Positions 21,290 through 30,170 of a stretch of DNA of 32,761 nucleotides are shown one piece after another. How positions within the stretch are numbered: position 1 is the stretch's first letter; each line of letters begins with the position of its first letter. A program made the position numbers and the translations under genes. The stretch is from Phaeoceros laevis (taxonomy: Eukaryota; Anthocerotophyta; Anthocerotopsida; Notothyladales), in the NCBI GenBank assembly GCA_049999765.1, contig JBNGIQ010008574.1:1-32761 (forward strand), read 5' to 3'. The notes beneath the pieces are model-generated. The model had not been told where the DNA came from and did not search any database. It saw only the letters and a list, made by a program, of their open reading frames with translations.

Positions 21290-21490
21290 TCACAGTTTGT
21301 CCACAATGGGATGGGGTAACATGGAATGCCTAGTGATAATTGGTTATGTTAGTAACGATGAAGGCCACAAGGCTACAGCCTGTTTTGAAGAGACGATGCT
21401 GGTTGGTATCAAGCTTAATGAGATCGCATTTGCTTGTCTTCTTGTAGCGTGCAGTAATGCATGCTTAGTCAGGCAAGATGCATGCAAAGT
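21290..21490 (+). pseudogene. PPR-protein fragment, plus strand
   Basis: The plus strand reads ECLVIIGYVSNDEGHKATAC followed by FEETMLVGIKLNEIAFACLL and VACSNACLV, matching the PPR pattern W..MI.GY...GE..KAL.CFE.M...GI.PN..TF.CLL.ACS. It has the opposite orientation to the PPR scraps on both sides, so the region was rearranged or assembled from separate insertions. Confidence 0.75.
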
Positions 21491-21639
21491 GTCGGTTCAC
21501 AAGGGATGGTGGGCATCATGGCAACCGGATTTGATGAGCATGGCCTGGGTCCCAGTAATGCAGGCACTCGCATTGTATGCAAGTATGCAAGATGGAGCCT
21601 CGTTTTAGCAGACATCAACCAAACGTAATGTATGTACAA

Positions 21640-21682
21640 GCCTTGAAGCTGCCACATTTGGCATACATATCCACCAGGCAGC
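21640..21682 (-). pseudogene. Short PPR scrap
   Basis: Minus strand encodes CLVDMYAKCGSF, the core of a PPR motif, isolated by unrelated sequence on both sides. Too short to place further. Confidence 0.65.
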
Positions 21683-21689
21683 TACCATT

Positions 21690-22245
21690 CGTTTACAACG
21701 TGTTATGTGGCAATAACAGGGACGCTCGTTGTTAACGACAGATGGAGGCAACCGTCAACACATGTAGCCGGTCACCTATGCATGGTGTGGTAACTGCTAC
21801 TAACAACACCGTTCTGGCTATCCATCGTTTTTTGCGCGCGCAAGAATGCTATTCTGGCGCCGCCTTTAGGGTCGATTTGCTTCCTATAAACAGGGTCAGC
21901 GCCCACGACACCTCACTGTCGTTGTTTCGACACCCTGCACATCCATTCTTGTGCTCGCATTTCGAACGTTGTCTTCTGTCACTATCAGCGTTTGCTTAGG
22001 GGCAAGCGTTTGTTAAGGTGACGTACCTGGGTCTTCCGGTGACGTGACCTCACGTCGGAATGTTCTTCCTTCGGCTTCGGCATTGTTGTTTGAGCTCCTT
22101 TTTTTTGCACTCCTGTCCTTTTGCCACGGCCCTGTCCTTTCATTTCATTGCCAGACAGTTTTTTGTGCAGGCCACCCGCCATTGTTGCTGTTTGCAATGC
22201 TTGCATTCACAGGCAGCACAATGTCTTGTAGGTCGGATAGGAACC
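21690..22245. other. No gene recognised
   Basis: Mixed sequence leading into the ORF at 22246. It contains a tight inverted repeat GACGTGA/TCACGTC at about 22042-22057, and a pyrimidine-rich tract (22080-22140) ahead of the next gene remnant. Confidence 0.4.
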
Positions 22246-23125
22246 ATGGGTCCCCGGGATACCAGGCCTGGCAACAAAACTGGCGGCGAGAAGGTCACCA
22301 TGTCCGCAGAAGGGTGCCCTTTGACCCGAAAGTTGTTCACCGCACGGATGATGGCTGGCACTGTTGGAGCGGATCAGGCCCTGGCAATAGCATCGGGACA
22401 ACTGGTTACAGAGGCATGTGACTTGCACGAAAAACATGCCGAAGGGGTGGCGGTGGTGTTGGGTCTTAAGGGGATGTGCCCGGAGCACGTGACGTCTCTG
22501 GTGGACAAGTGGGCGGAGAAGCGCCCGTCCCTAGAGGCGGAAGGCTCAGGCTCCGGTGGTTAGACGCCTGTCCCCCTCGAAGGCTATTCTCTGGAACCTC
22601 AAACAGCAGTTGCCGACAAGAGTGGCGGCCTGGAAGATGCGGGGGGATCAGTGGATGCTCCTTTCATGGAAGGGGACGGTGCAAAAAGGAGGAGACGGAA
22701 GAGGGCACCCAAACCCGTGCATCGCGTGGACGCGCGGGACATTGATCCCACGACAGGTTGTGTCACTCCTTTGTCTTGCTGCTGGTCATGGATTTGCGGG
22801 TGCTAATTAGCTCCCTGTTCGCATGAGCACGTTGGGTCAAGAAGGCTACGCAATCCTTCAAGCTGCTGGAGGCACGAATGCGAGATGCTGTGCACACCTA
22901 CTGCATGTCGTTGACGGGCAGCTTCTACAATTTGTCCGAGACAGACAAGCACCTAATCGAGGCCTTTGTGAAGAAGGAGATTAGGGGTGAGTGGACTATG
23001 TCCGTTGCCGCTAACCGTTTTGCCACGAAAATGCTTAGGGACCGGAAGAACAATACCACAAGAGAGGCAAAAAAGTATAAGCCAGACTGTAAGCCGCTGA
23101 AAGCCAGCCTTACCACGCCGCTGTA
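22246..23125 (+). pseudogene. Unrecognised multi-exon gene, probably broken
   Basis: From ATG 22246 the frame reads MGPRDTRPGNKTGGEKVTMS, later LFTARMMAGTVGADQALAIA and LGLKGMCPEHVTSLVDKWAE. It meets TAG at 22561, then continues in the same frame with PLEGYSLEPQ and an acidic-to-basic stretch AKRRRRKRAPKPVHRVDARD (NLS-like). A 71-bp intron at 22757-22827 (CAG|GTTGTG...ATGAG|CA) would keep phase into KKATQSFKLLEARMRDAVHT, then LIEAFVKKEIRGEWTMSVAA, ending at the tandem repeat. The TAG could be a CAG-to-TAG change. I recognise no domain; the helical, charged character suggests a DNA-binding or transposon-encoded protein. The intron and joining are inferences. Confidence 0.4.
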
Positions 23126-23213
23126 AGCCAGACTTACCACGCCGTTGTAAGCCAGACTTACCACGCCGCTGTAAGCCAGCCTTACCACGCCGCTGTAAGC
23201 CATACTTACCACG
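23094..23213. repeat. Five tandem copies of a 24-bp unit with an internal inverted repeat
   Basis: Units begin at 23094, 23118, 23142, 23166 and 23190; the consensus starts CCGCTGTAAGCCAGACTTA and ends CCACG. Each unit contains GTAAG...CTTAC, able to form a 5-bp stem. Units differ by one to three bases. A partial copy precedes the array at about 23077-23093. The array overlaps the end of the unrecognised gene. Confidence 0.97.
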
Positions 23214-23219
23214 TGTCAT

Positions 23220-24340
23220 GCCGCAACAGGACCTGAGTAGAATTAATGCAGTTAAGTGAGTGAAGGTTTGATCGCAGGTTAAAGGCTAGGGTTTGCTAAT
23301 GAACCCAAGTTGAGGCCTGAAGCTAAACCCAAAGGAAATCCCTTTGGGTTTACCAATGAACTGTGGTTAATTTTTAGGTTAGATTTAGGGTTAGGTCAGG
23401 ATGACTTGTAATCCGCACCGGACCACCCGATTGGTTCGCTTGCGGTATTTAAGAAGCAAGCAACAGAGCTCAGATGGACTGTGTTGTCTTGGGCAAGCGG
23501 TAAAGCTGGCTGTTGTGTGACAGCTGTCTCAAGCCAACATCCCTCCGCACCTCTCTCTCTCTCTTTTCACAACAGAGTCCGTGTGTCGCGGGACGATCTG
23601 CTTTCATGGCGAACGCAGGTGCACCTCCAGCGGACAGTGTCCACGTGGACGAGAACCGGATAGAAGTGACAATCACAGTATCCGCGGCACAGGCCCATGA
23701 GATTTAGAGGTACTGATTTAGTGTTGTGTGTGTTGTTTGTGGTAAGCCAGAGGAATACCCGGCTGCCACTCCAACCAAGTCTATCCCTGTGAGTGGATTA
23801 CCCCACGGGTGGTACGCTGTTGGAGCATGATGAGTTCGTGATTGAAGTGAGTTTGATCCCGTTGCTGATGTCAATGGTGTTAGGAATGGTTGTTTGTGTG
23901 TCGGTGGGTTGGTATTGCCACGGTAGTATCCTCACTGGCTTGGTCAGTTCAATATAATAGCCAGGTCTCGGCCAGGCAAGTCCATTTTGAGGTCAGATGG
24001 CGGTTATGCCATTTTGAGATTAGGGTCGGTGGTTCTGCTACTTTGGGCATGGTTTTTGTGTGGTAACGGTGAAGCCAAGCAGTGAACCTGGTGGTGCGGG
24101 GTGCGGTCCGACAAGCGTTACCGAGCAATTCATCAGCCAGGCGGTGCGTTCAGAATCGGTGGCAGCATGACCAGTTGGGGCCAGCAGCAGATCGCATGAA
24201 CTGAATCGTGTGAGAGGAGCTTGATCCGTGGAGCTTGTTAAAGTCGCTGCTGCTACCAGGGCAAATTGTCTGATCGCTGGTGGGCCTTTACGAAATCGTA
24301 CGTCTGGAGTCGAAGGTGGTCAACATGCTTAGTTTAGGAA
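23220..24340. other. No firm gene; TATA-like element and short ORF
   Basis: A TATTTAAG element (about 23444) precedes a pyrimidine-rich CT tract (about 23549-23563) and an ATG at 23606 opening a 33-codon frame (MANAGAPPADSVHVDENRIE). This resembles a promoter and leader, either of a small gene or of an LTR, but no LTR ends or second copy were found. Past 23710 the sequence is G/T-rich and non-coding in appearance. Confidence 0.35.
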
Positions 24341-24344
24341 CGGT

Positions 24345-24880
24345 TTTGAGATGGATACGGTGTCACTGGATGATTTCGAGCTTGCGCTGCAAGTTGGCAT
24401 TTCATTTGTAGTTATTGCAAGTCCATGTGCAATGGAGTTGACCACACTGACGGTACCTATGGTGGGGACTGGACAAGGAGATGTGCAAGGAGTTCTGATC
24501 AAGGGTGGCAGTGCCCTGGAGAGTGCTCACAAGGTTGTTTATTGCAGACCCCACTCTTTCTTGGCGAGAAGTGTCTGTGGTTCTATATCAGTTGGGCTCC
24601 ATAACTCTATAAGATTTTGGAACCTTACATGCCGGTAGCTGAGGGTCTTTCAAAGACCTGACCATGAACAGCTTTTATGAGACAGTAGCAGCTTGTGAGG
24701 TGAGCTCAGTCCAACATCTGTTTGCTGGAATATTGCACTTCATACACCCTACTGTGTGTGAGATTCAGCTCGCTCATGTGTAGAATTTGGTGCTTGTCTT
24801 TGCAACCAGCACATTTTGACGTGGCGTCCTGCTGGACACCGGGTAACAGTGAACATATACTTTCCAAAGCTGTGAAGTCT
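24345..24880 (+). pseudogene. Copper-transporting P1B-type ATPase (HMA) fragment, three exons
   Basis: Exon one (about 24345-24533) encodes FELALQVGISFVVIASPCAM, then MVGTG, GVLIKGGSALESAHK, matching the sixth transmembrane helix and following loop of Cu+-ATPases such as HMA5/RAN1. Exon two (24644-24699) encodes SFKDLTMNSFYETVAACE with a good donor. Exon three (about 24845-24880) encodes NSEHILSKAV. The invariant metal-binding CPC reads SPC, and the exon with the DKTGT phosphorylation site is missing. Intact enzymes use ATP to move copper across membranes; this copy cannot. The family order is kept, so it comes from genomic DNA, not from a processed transcript. Confidence 0.87.
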
Positions 24881-25237
24881 CTTCCTCCCATGTGCAACGA
24901 GATGCTGTTGAAGGGGCACTCATGAAATGTACAATGATGGATACAATGATTGCCTGTTATGCTCTGATTACAAATCGTTTGGTGGCAGTCGATGTCTCTG
25001 AAGTGCAGGAGCCCGAGAGATCTGAAGAGTTACATTGAAGAATTTCAGCCATCAACAACAGCAGCAGCAACTGAAACTACATGGGAGATGAATACAGTGC
25101 ATGCGCTACAAGCCTACAGTCCACTACTTGTACTTGCGGTGTTTGATCTAAGCTGCATACGAAAAGGAAACGTTTCTGATAGCCTGCTTGTATAACTAGA
25201 GTCTTGGATATCAGGATCATTATTCTCATGTGACAAG
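24881..25237. other. No gene recognised
   Basis: Sequence between the ATPase remnant and the truncated LINE. A short plus-strand open frame (24992-25195) has no recognisable family. This is where the LINE reverse transcriptase would be expected if the element were complete, and I see none. Confidence 0.4.
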
Positions 25238-26470
25238 CTATGTTGACTTGACTTCATCTTTCAGCATGATACCACCTGAGCTGTCGGAATTCAGCATTGT
25301 TTGAAGACATGTTTGCAGATGTTGACATTCGCTGTCATGCCAGATCTTGCCCTTAGATCCTTTGTAATTGGATCTAAGATTCAGCCTCTCTCCATGTTTG
25401 GTCAGAGTTTTGGCGAAGAGTTTCTCCAAGTTGGATACCTTCAAGCGAAGTGTGGAGTGACGATTGTCAGCCATGAAGCGGTACAAAGCCTTGGTCATAT
25501 CCACTTTGAAGAGTTCAGTGCCCTTCTCTCTCAAAATCCGAGTGTGTTTTGAGTGTTGTGTTGTCCCACATGGCTGAATAGTGCCATTTGGCAGCTGGAT
25601 TTGGATCCAAAGAGGCATATGATCGGAGCCTGCACGCTGGGGCAGCACCTTGAACTCCAATATGTGGCTGACAGCCATCATATGGCAAAATAATATATCC
25701 ACTACAATCTGGCGTAACTTGCTCATTGGTGCCTTCCGCTAAGTCTTCTTCCGCTTAGATTTCATGGTTGATCGACATGTAATGGCACCTGAATGTGGGA
25801 AGGAGTTGATACCATTCATAGTGAGCATGTTTCGTCGTCGCAACATTTGAAGAAATAGCCGAGCCCTGCGGTCTGGCTGTTTAGTGTCCTCTGATGTGCG
25901 TGGCATACATCCTTCTGATACATAATCAGGATCGCTACTGCTACATGGGAATGATTGAAGTTGGGCAACTCGAATGTTGATGTCCCCTACAAAGTATGTC
26001 GATGTTTGCACACCCTGATTCTCCAATTGAACTAAATCATCTTCTATATCTAGCAACATATCCTCAGAGTTGGCTGACTTGTGCTTAAAGGTCGAACTGG
26101 TTGCTGGCGGGATATAGGAACAACAAAGAAACGTGGCTTGAGACAGCGATTGGTCGGAGATCTTTAGCCACATGAAATGGGCATCCTTATTTTGCTTCCA
26201 CAATTGCACATACGCAGCCAAGTGAGGTTTGCAAAGGACTGTGATGCTTCCGGAGGCTGTGGCTCTTGATGGCTGGCGATGCGAGGACACAAATGCATAC
26301 AGTGTATGCCAGATGTAGCCTTGGAAATGATCTATCTGATTGGCCAACGTTTCTTTGGTTTCTGACAAGACAATGATATCATGTGCTGGAAAATCGGAAA
26401 TTAAGGACAGCAATTGCTCTTCCTTATACACATTGATGTTCCAGTATATGATGGAGATGCTAGTCAGAGT
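25238..26470 (-). pseudogene. LINE ORF2 apurinic-type endonuclease domain
   Basis: The frame starts near SIIYWNINVYKEEQ and carries the exonuclease-endonuclease-phosphatase motifs in order: DIIVLSETKE with the catalytic Glu, YFVGDINIR (family GDFN), LRQIVVDILF (in place of S-x-IDYI) and RAGSDHMPLW with the catalytic His. This enzyme nicks target DNA to start target-primed reverse transcription. A TAG at 25739-25741 splits the domain. The last 60 residues (EKLFAKTLTKHGERLNLRSN) belong to the linker before the reverse transcriptase, which is missing. Confidence 0.82.
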
Positions 26471-26491
26471 CCCTATGATCCTTGGTGATTG

Positions 26492-28037
26492 CTAAATAGA
26501 CAGGCGCTCATACGCAGACACAGGTGGACCAATTCCGACTAGTCCGGGATTGATGTTCATAAGCCTCAAGAACTCTGTCATGGTATAATCTGGCACAATC
26601 CAAAGGTAACCAGTTTTCTCATACATTGGCACATCCTGAGCTATGAGATAGTCGCGCTGCGCTGTGTTAGTAGCAACAATCATCCAATGCCTGGACGGGG
26701 GTGGTCCTCCTCTACTGAGCTCCTTCTGAGTGTATGGGACCTTATACAAATTTGTATGCTGATGTGGATAAAAATTGCACTCTGTTCACAACCACTTAGT
26801 CATTCTGACTTTTGCCTTAGCTGGATCCTCGGCAGGATCGTCAGGAAGACCACGGAGCCTGACATTGTGAATATGTTTATGATCCCGGTCATACTGGGAG
26901 CGATCAAAGCGCTCACGGCCTTCTAGCTGTCCTCTGTTCATACGCCGTAGGTCGGAGGAGGAGGGATAGGATTCTTCAGTGTGAACATACTCCGTAATAT
27001 ATTGCTGCTGTGAGTGCAAGGCTGAGTAAGTATGTCCCTGAAGTCCATATTCATCACTTCCATAAGCAGGTAGCAACGGTTTCATGGGCAATCTAGAGGA
27101 TTGAGCTACCGCCTGTTGCATCCGCTGTAAGTCGAGATCAATCTACTGCGCGGAAACATGCGTACGCTTCCCATTCCCATGAGAGTCCATTGGTTGATCA
27201 GCCTGGGTGCGATCTTGTATGTTCCTCTTTGCAGGGCTGAAGGACGGTGATGTAAAGTGCGGAGGACCCCCATTGACAGCCGAGACGGTCATATGCCTGG
27301 TAGCTGATGGCGTAGAAGGCGAGGATTTGATCGGACTGTCGGAAGTGCGCTGGGGCACGTTGAGAAGATTATTCTGCATCTGAACATTGAGGGGTTGGAG
27401 TGTATGAGTTGGGAGGAATGTAGGCGCACAAGACCGTAAGAATTGAGCCTACAAAGAGAACATATTGGATAGGTATTTGACTCAGCAGCAAGAGAGGTGC
27501 GTTTGAAATGGAAGTGCAAAGCGAATGGTTGACAAGGCAAAGTGATGGAACCTGCATGACTGTTTCGGAGAGTCGTCTGCCAGAGATGTCAATCTGTTCC
27601 AAGCGGTGATTTGCGGCAATGAGCTGAGCTGTTGCAGATTGCAGCTGTTGCTTCAAATCTTGGATCTCATTCTCGGCTTGCAGAAGTTGATCCCGCATCT
27701 TGTCTGTCCTGATATCTATCAAGGACTGTCTCTTGGCCATGGAGAGATCGTTGTCAGGTAGCAGGATGGAGGTGACTAAAGTCTTCCATTCATCAATGGG
27801 GGCAATGCGAGCTTCGAGTTGAAGAATGTGGGGACTAGGAACTGGTGGATGAGTCTGTGAAGAGGCAATCTACTGCGTGCACTGGACAGGAAGTTCGTGA
27901 TCTTCCTGCTCAGGATGAGTAAAAGGATCCATGATTGTTTGGGAGACAGTCGTGGAAAGCGGAAGCTCTTGCGCCAGCAGAAGGTTGATAAATGAGGGTG
28001 GAGTGGAGGAGGTTGTAGTAGTGCTAGGATCAGTCAT
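26492..28037 (-). pseudogene. LINE ORF1 protein, interrupted
   Basis: From ATG 28037 the frame starts MTDPSTTTTSSTPPSFINLL. A coiled coil follows (DKMRDQLLQAENEIQDLKQQ). After a 172-bp interruption (27380-27551) it resumes MQNNLLNVPQRTSDSPIKSS, then a basic linker, RRMNRGQLEGRERFDRSQYD, and an RRM-like domain beginning HIHNVRLRGLPDDPAEDPAK and ending near VPDYTMTEFLRLMNINPG. ORF1 proteins bind the element RNA. Three in-frame stops are visible: two in the context CAG-TAG-ATT and one TGA after TKWL. All three fit single C-to-T changes from CAG or CGA. The interruption has GT and AG ends but is also flanked by ATGCAG on both sides. Confidence 0.7.
27380..27551 (-). other. 172-bp intron or insertion inside LINE ORF1
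   Basis: Between two copies of ATGCAG the minus strand has 172 bp starting GTTCCATC and ending TGTTCAG. Removing it joins the two ORF1 halves in phase. It is pyrimidine-rich like a plant intron, but the flanking 6-bp repeat also fits an insertion with target-site duplication. Confidence 0.6.
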
Positions 28038-28232
28038 TGTGGTGAGGAATCTGGCTGGCTGGAATGAGAATGGCAGGAGATTGGATTGGTCACTTTAGTG
28101 TGGCAGAAGAAATTGTGGTAAATTAAAAATCGATGGATAATTTAAATCCAGCTATTGTGGCTGCCTACTAGGAGTGGTTGGAGTCAGCTTCTGTAGCAGT
28201 TGTCATGGGAAGGAGGAAGAGGAATGACTACC

Positions 28233-28341
28233 GGGTTCAATCCCCGTAGTATTCCTCGACCAAAAATCAGGGTCCAATCCCGCAGTGTTTCTCGACCAAA
28301 AATCAGGGTTCAATCCCGCAATGTTTCTCGACCAAAAATCA
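28233..28341. repeat. Three tandem 36-37-bp units with a B-box-like motif
   Basis: Units start at 28233, 28270 and 28306 with GGGTTCAATCCC (or GGGTCCAATCCC) and end CGACCAAAAATCA. GGTTCAATCCC is close to the pol III B-box/T-arm consensus, and the trailing CGACCA recalls a tRNA 3' end. No complete tRNA cloverleaf can be drawn. Confidence 0.9.
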
Positions 28342-28350
28342 GCATCTGAG

Positions 28351-28400
28351 GCTACTGATCAAGTAGCATTATAACGCTACTGATCAAGTAGCATTATAAC
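28351..28400. repeat. Two tandem 25-bp units, each a hairpin
   Basis: Two identical copies of a 25-bp unit beginning GCTACTGATCAAGTAGC. Each contains GCTACT/AGTAGC as a 6-bp inverted repeat around GATCA. The pair follows the 36-bp array after a nine-base spacer. Confidence 0.95.
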
Positions 28401-28440
28401 ACCACAGCTTGGAGTTTTGATATATAAAGTGCCAATGTCG

Positions 28441-28875
28441 CTATAAAAAAAGGAAGAGGAATGACTAGGTTTAAATGTGAGCCTGATGGTGGATTTCACT
28501 TTTAGGTTTAGTTGGCGGGGTCATATGTTGTTATGCGCGCTCATAAATGGTAGAAGTTGTCGTTTTGTTGTGACGCCACAGCTTAGTGGGAGACCAGGCG
28601 GGTATCCTCTTTTGCTGGCGTGTTGGGGAGTTGTATATTGCGTGCCTCGCGTTGGCAGGAAGATTTGACAGGTAGGTGTGTGTGCAAGGATTGATGCGGG
28701 CCAGTAGGAAAGCATGCAACTGGATTTGTGGTTTGAACATCTGTTGCTCGTGGCATGTCAATATTTGATAGGAGGACCTGAAGAAAGGTACTGTGATAAT
28801 ATAGAACCTACTGTATCCGGTATGTCATGCGGCAAGTTCCTAGTAGGACGAGTGGTGGCGTAAGGCTTGTTGTAG
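28441..28875. other. No gene recognised
   Basis: Begins with a short A run (28445-28451). A plus-strand open frame at 28477-28668 has no recognised family. The stretch probably contains the 5' part of the unrecognised gene at 28876, but no exon could be supported. Confidence 0.35.
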
Positions 28876-29300
28876 ATGGATATGTCGTCTAAGCGACAAG
28901 GTGGAGCTGTGTTCACCGTTGAGCTTAGGGTGTCAGTAGAAATCTTCAAAGATCGGCGTGAGGAGCCTGAATTATTAATGATCGACTATTGCGGGACTCC
29001 TGATTCTCACGAAGAGGCATGTTTCCCGTTGCTGTATGGGGATAGCAATGACTTTGGACTAGAAGACGTTATGTCGTTTTTAGGCAGAGTGGTGTGTTGC
29101 CGGATGAACCGGTCCATGTGCTGACACAGGAGTGGACAGGCTTTGATACAGAGAACGAAGGATGCTTTTTCATTCATTTTTCTTGTCGTCCTCGATTCTT
29201 GGACCCAATCTGTGCTAACTATGAGTGGCTTGGTCTCGGAGATAGTGTTTTAGGAAGATGGTTATCCAGCGAGGGAGTGTATTGGCATTTTGATGGGTAG
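28876..29300 (+). pseudogene. Unrecognised protein, one frameshift
   Basis: From ATG 28876 the frame reads MDMSSKRQGGAVFTVELRVS, then PELLMIDYCGTPDSHEEACF and LEDVMSFLGRVV. At about 29090 it shifts by one and continues LPDEPVHVLTQEWTGFDTEN, CFFIHFSCRPRFLDPICANY, and ends WLSSEGVYWHFDG before TAG at 29298. Both halves have coherent, non-repetitive, globular-looking composition, with many aromatics and cysteines in the second, so a real protein of about 140 residues is likely behind this. I recognise no domain. A donor (GG|GTAGGT) and acceptor (GTGCAG at about 29370) could add FDGNIMY as an alternative end. Confidence 0.45.
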
Positions 29301-29834
29301 GTGTGTTTATTGTTGATTTTTGCAATTGAGGTGTATATTCTGGGCTAACCATGTGTAATATGGTGCAGGAATATCATGTATTAGGACAGGTGGAAGGAAC
29401 AGGGCTGTGCTGTGGGCATTTATGATGACTAGGATGTTTGTGAGCCTATGGTTACGATCTAGCACTTTGTAAGCTGGCCAGGATGGAGGTGGATGGTAAA
29501 GTGTCGGTAGTACTGTACTTTGAACTGGTATTGTACATCCAACCTTGAGGATGAAGTGCTTACCATGGATTTGTCGGTGGCCTTGGAGCATTATCATGAT
29601 AGTTAGGTACAGGGAAGTTGTAGTATCGCGGAAGCCGAGGTTATCCTGTAAAATGGAGATTTCCGCGAACAGGTAAATATGTTGGGAAGCTATGTGCACA
29701 AAAATTCTCAATTCTACCTACAATGTCGCGCGGCTAGCACTGGACGTCCGGTGCGTAGCCTGCCTGCAGCCTTGGTGCGTAGCCTGCCTACAGCACTATG
29801 AAAGTCCAATGCCTAGCCTACTGCATTGTTGTTT
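29301..29834. other. No gene recognised
   Basis: Lies between the unrecognised plus-strand ORF and the 3' end of the minus-strand methyltransferase gene, whose 3' untranslated region should fall here. Contains a two-copy 24-bp tandem repeat (GGTGCGTAGCCTGCCT at 29750 and 29774). Confidence 0.4.
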
Positions 29835-30050
29835 CTAAGTATCACCCACATCCATGTTCTCTACCATACTGCCAATGTCACGAGTGGAGTCGTGTGCCCT
29901 CTCAGTATCTTCGACCATGTTTTCAGAATGAGAAGGGACACCCCCAGACCGACTTTCCGCGACATGAGGCTCTGCCTTACCTCCATCCATGTCTGCGTAT
30001 GTATCAAAGACCACCTCGACGGCTTCCAAATTCCTTCCAGCACCTGCAGC

Positions 30051-30162
30051 CACGGTTTTCAGATTACCTGCCACAGCCACGGATTTCAGATTACATGCCA
30101 CAGCCACGGTTTTCAGATTAATTACCTGCCAAAGCTACGGATTTCGGATTACCTGCCACAGC
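30051..30162 (-). repeat. Four 27-bp units encoding a nine-residue repeat
   Basis: Minus-strand units translate as AVAGNLK(T/S)V or close variants; on the plus strand they start at 30051, 30078, 30105 and 30136. The third carries a 4-bp duplication (ATTA) that shifts the frame and makes a TAA. The array joins the methyltransferase domain to a C-terminal tail rich in acidic and polar residues that ends at 29835. Confidence 0.9.
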
Positions 30163-30170
30163 ACCATCTG

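Larger units (their letters stand above)
25238..28060 (-). mobile_element. LINE-type non-LTR retrotransposon, lacking its reverse transcriptase
   Basis: Minus-strand element with ORF1 (28037-26492) followed closely by the start of ORF2, an APE-type endonuclease (about 26470-25238). ORF order and spacing match plant LINEs. The element ends inside ORF2 with no reverse transcriptase or poly(A), so it lost its 3' part. LINE copies normally lose 5' sequence, so a later deletion or rearrangement is the likely cause. The presumed 5' leader (to about 28220) abuts a tandem-repeat array. Confidence 0.8.

Noticed and set aside
23094-23213. CRISPR array
   Set aside because: Units are directly abutting with no spacers, and the genome is a plant nuclear one.
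26492-28037. Stop-codon readthrough or a TAG=Gln code, suggested by two CAG-TAG-ATT contexts in the LINE
   Set aside because: The intact EAF1 gene uses a standard code and ends at TAA; the LINE is otherwise decayed and C-to-T change explains the stops.
28233-28341. tRNA gene
   Set aside because: Only a T-arm-like motif and a CCA-like end are present; no D-arm, anticodon arm or acceptor stem could be drawn.
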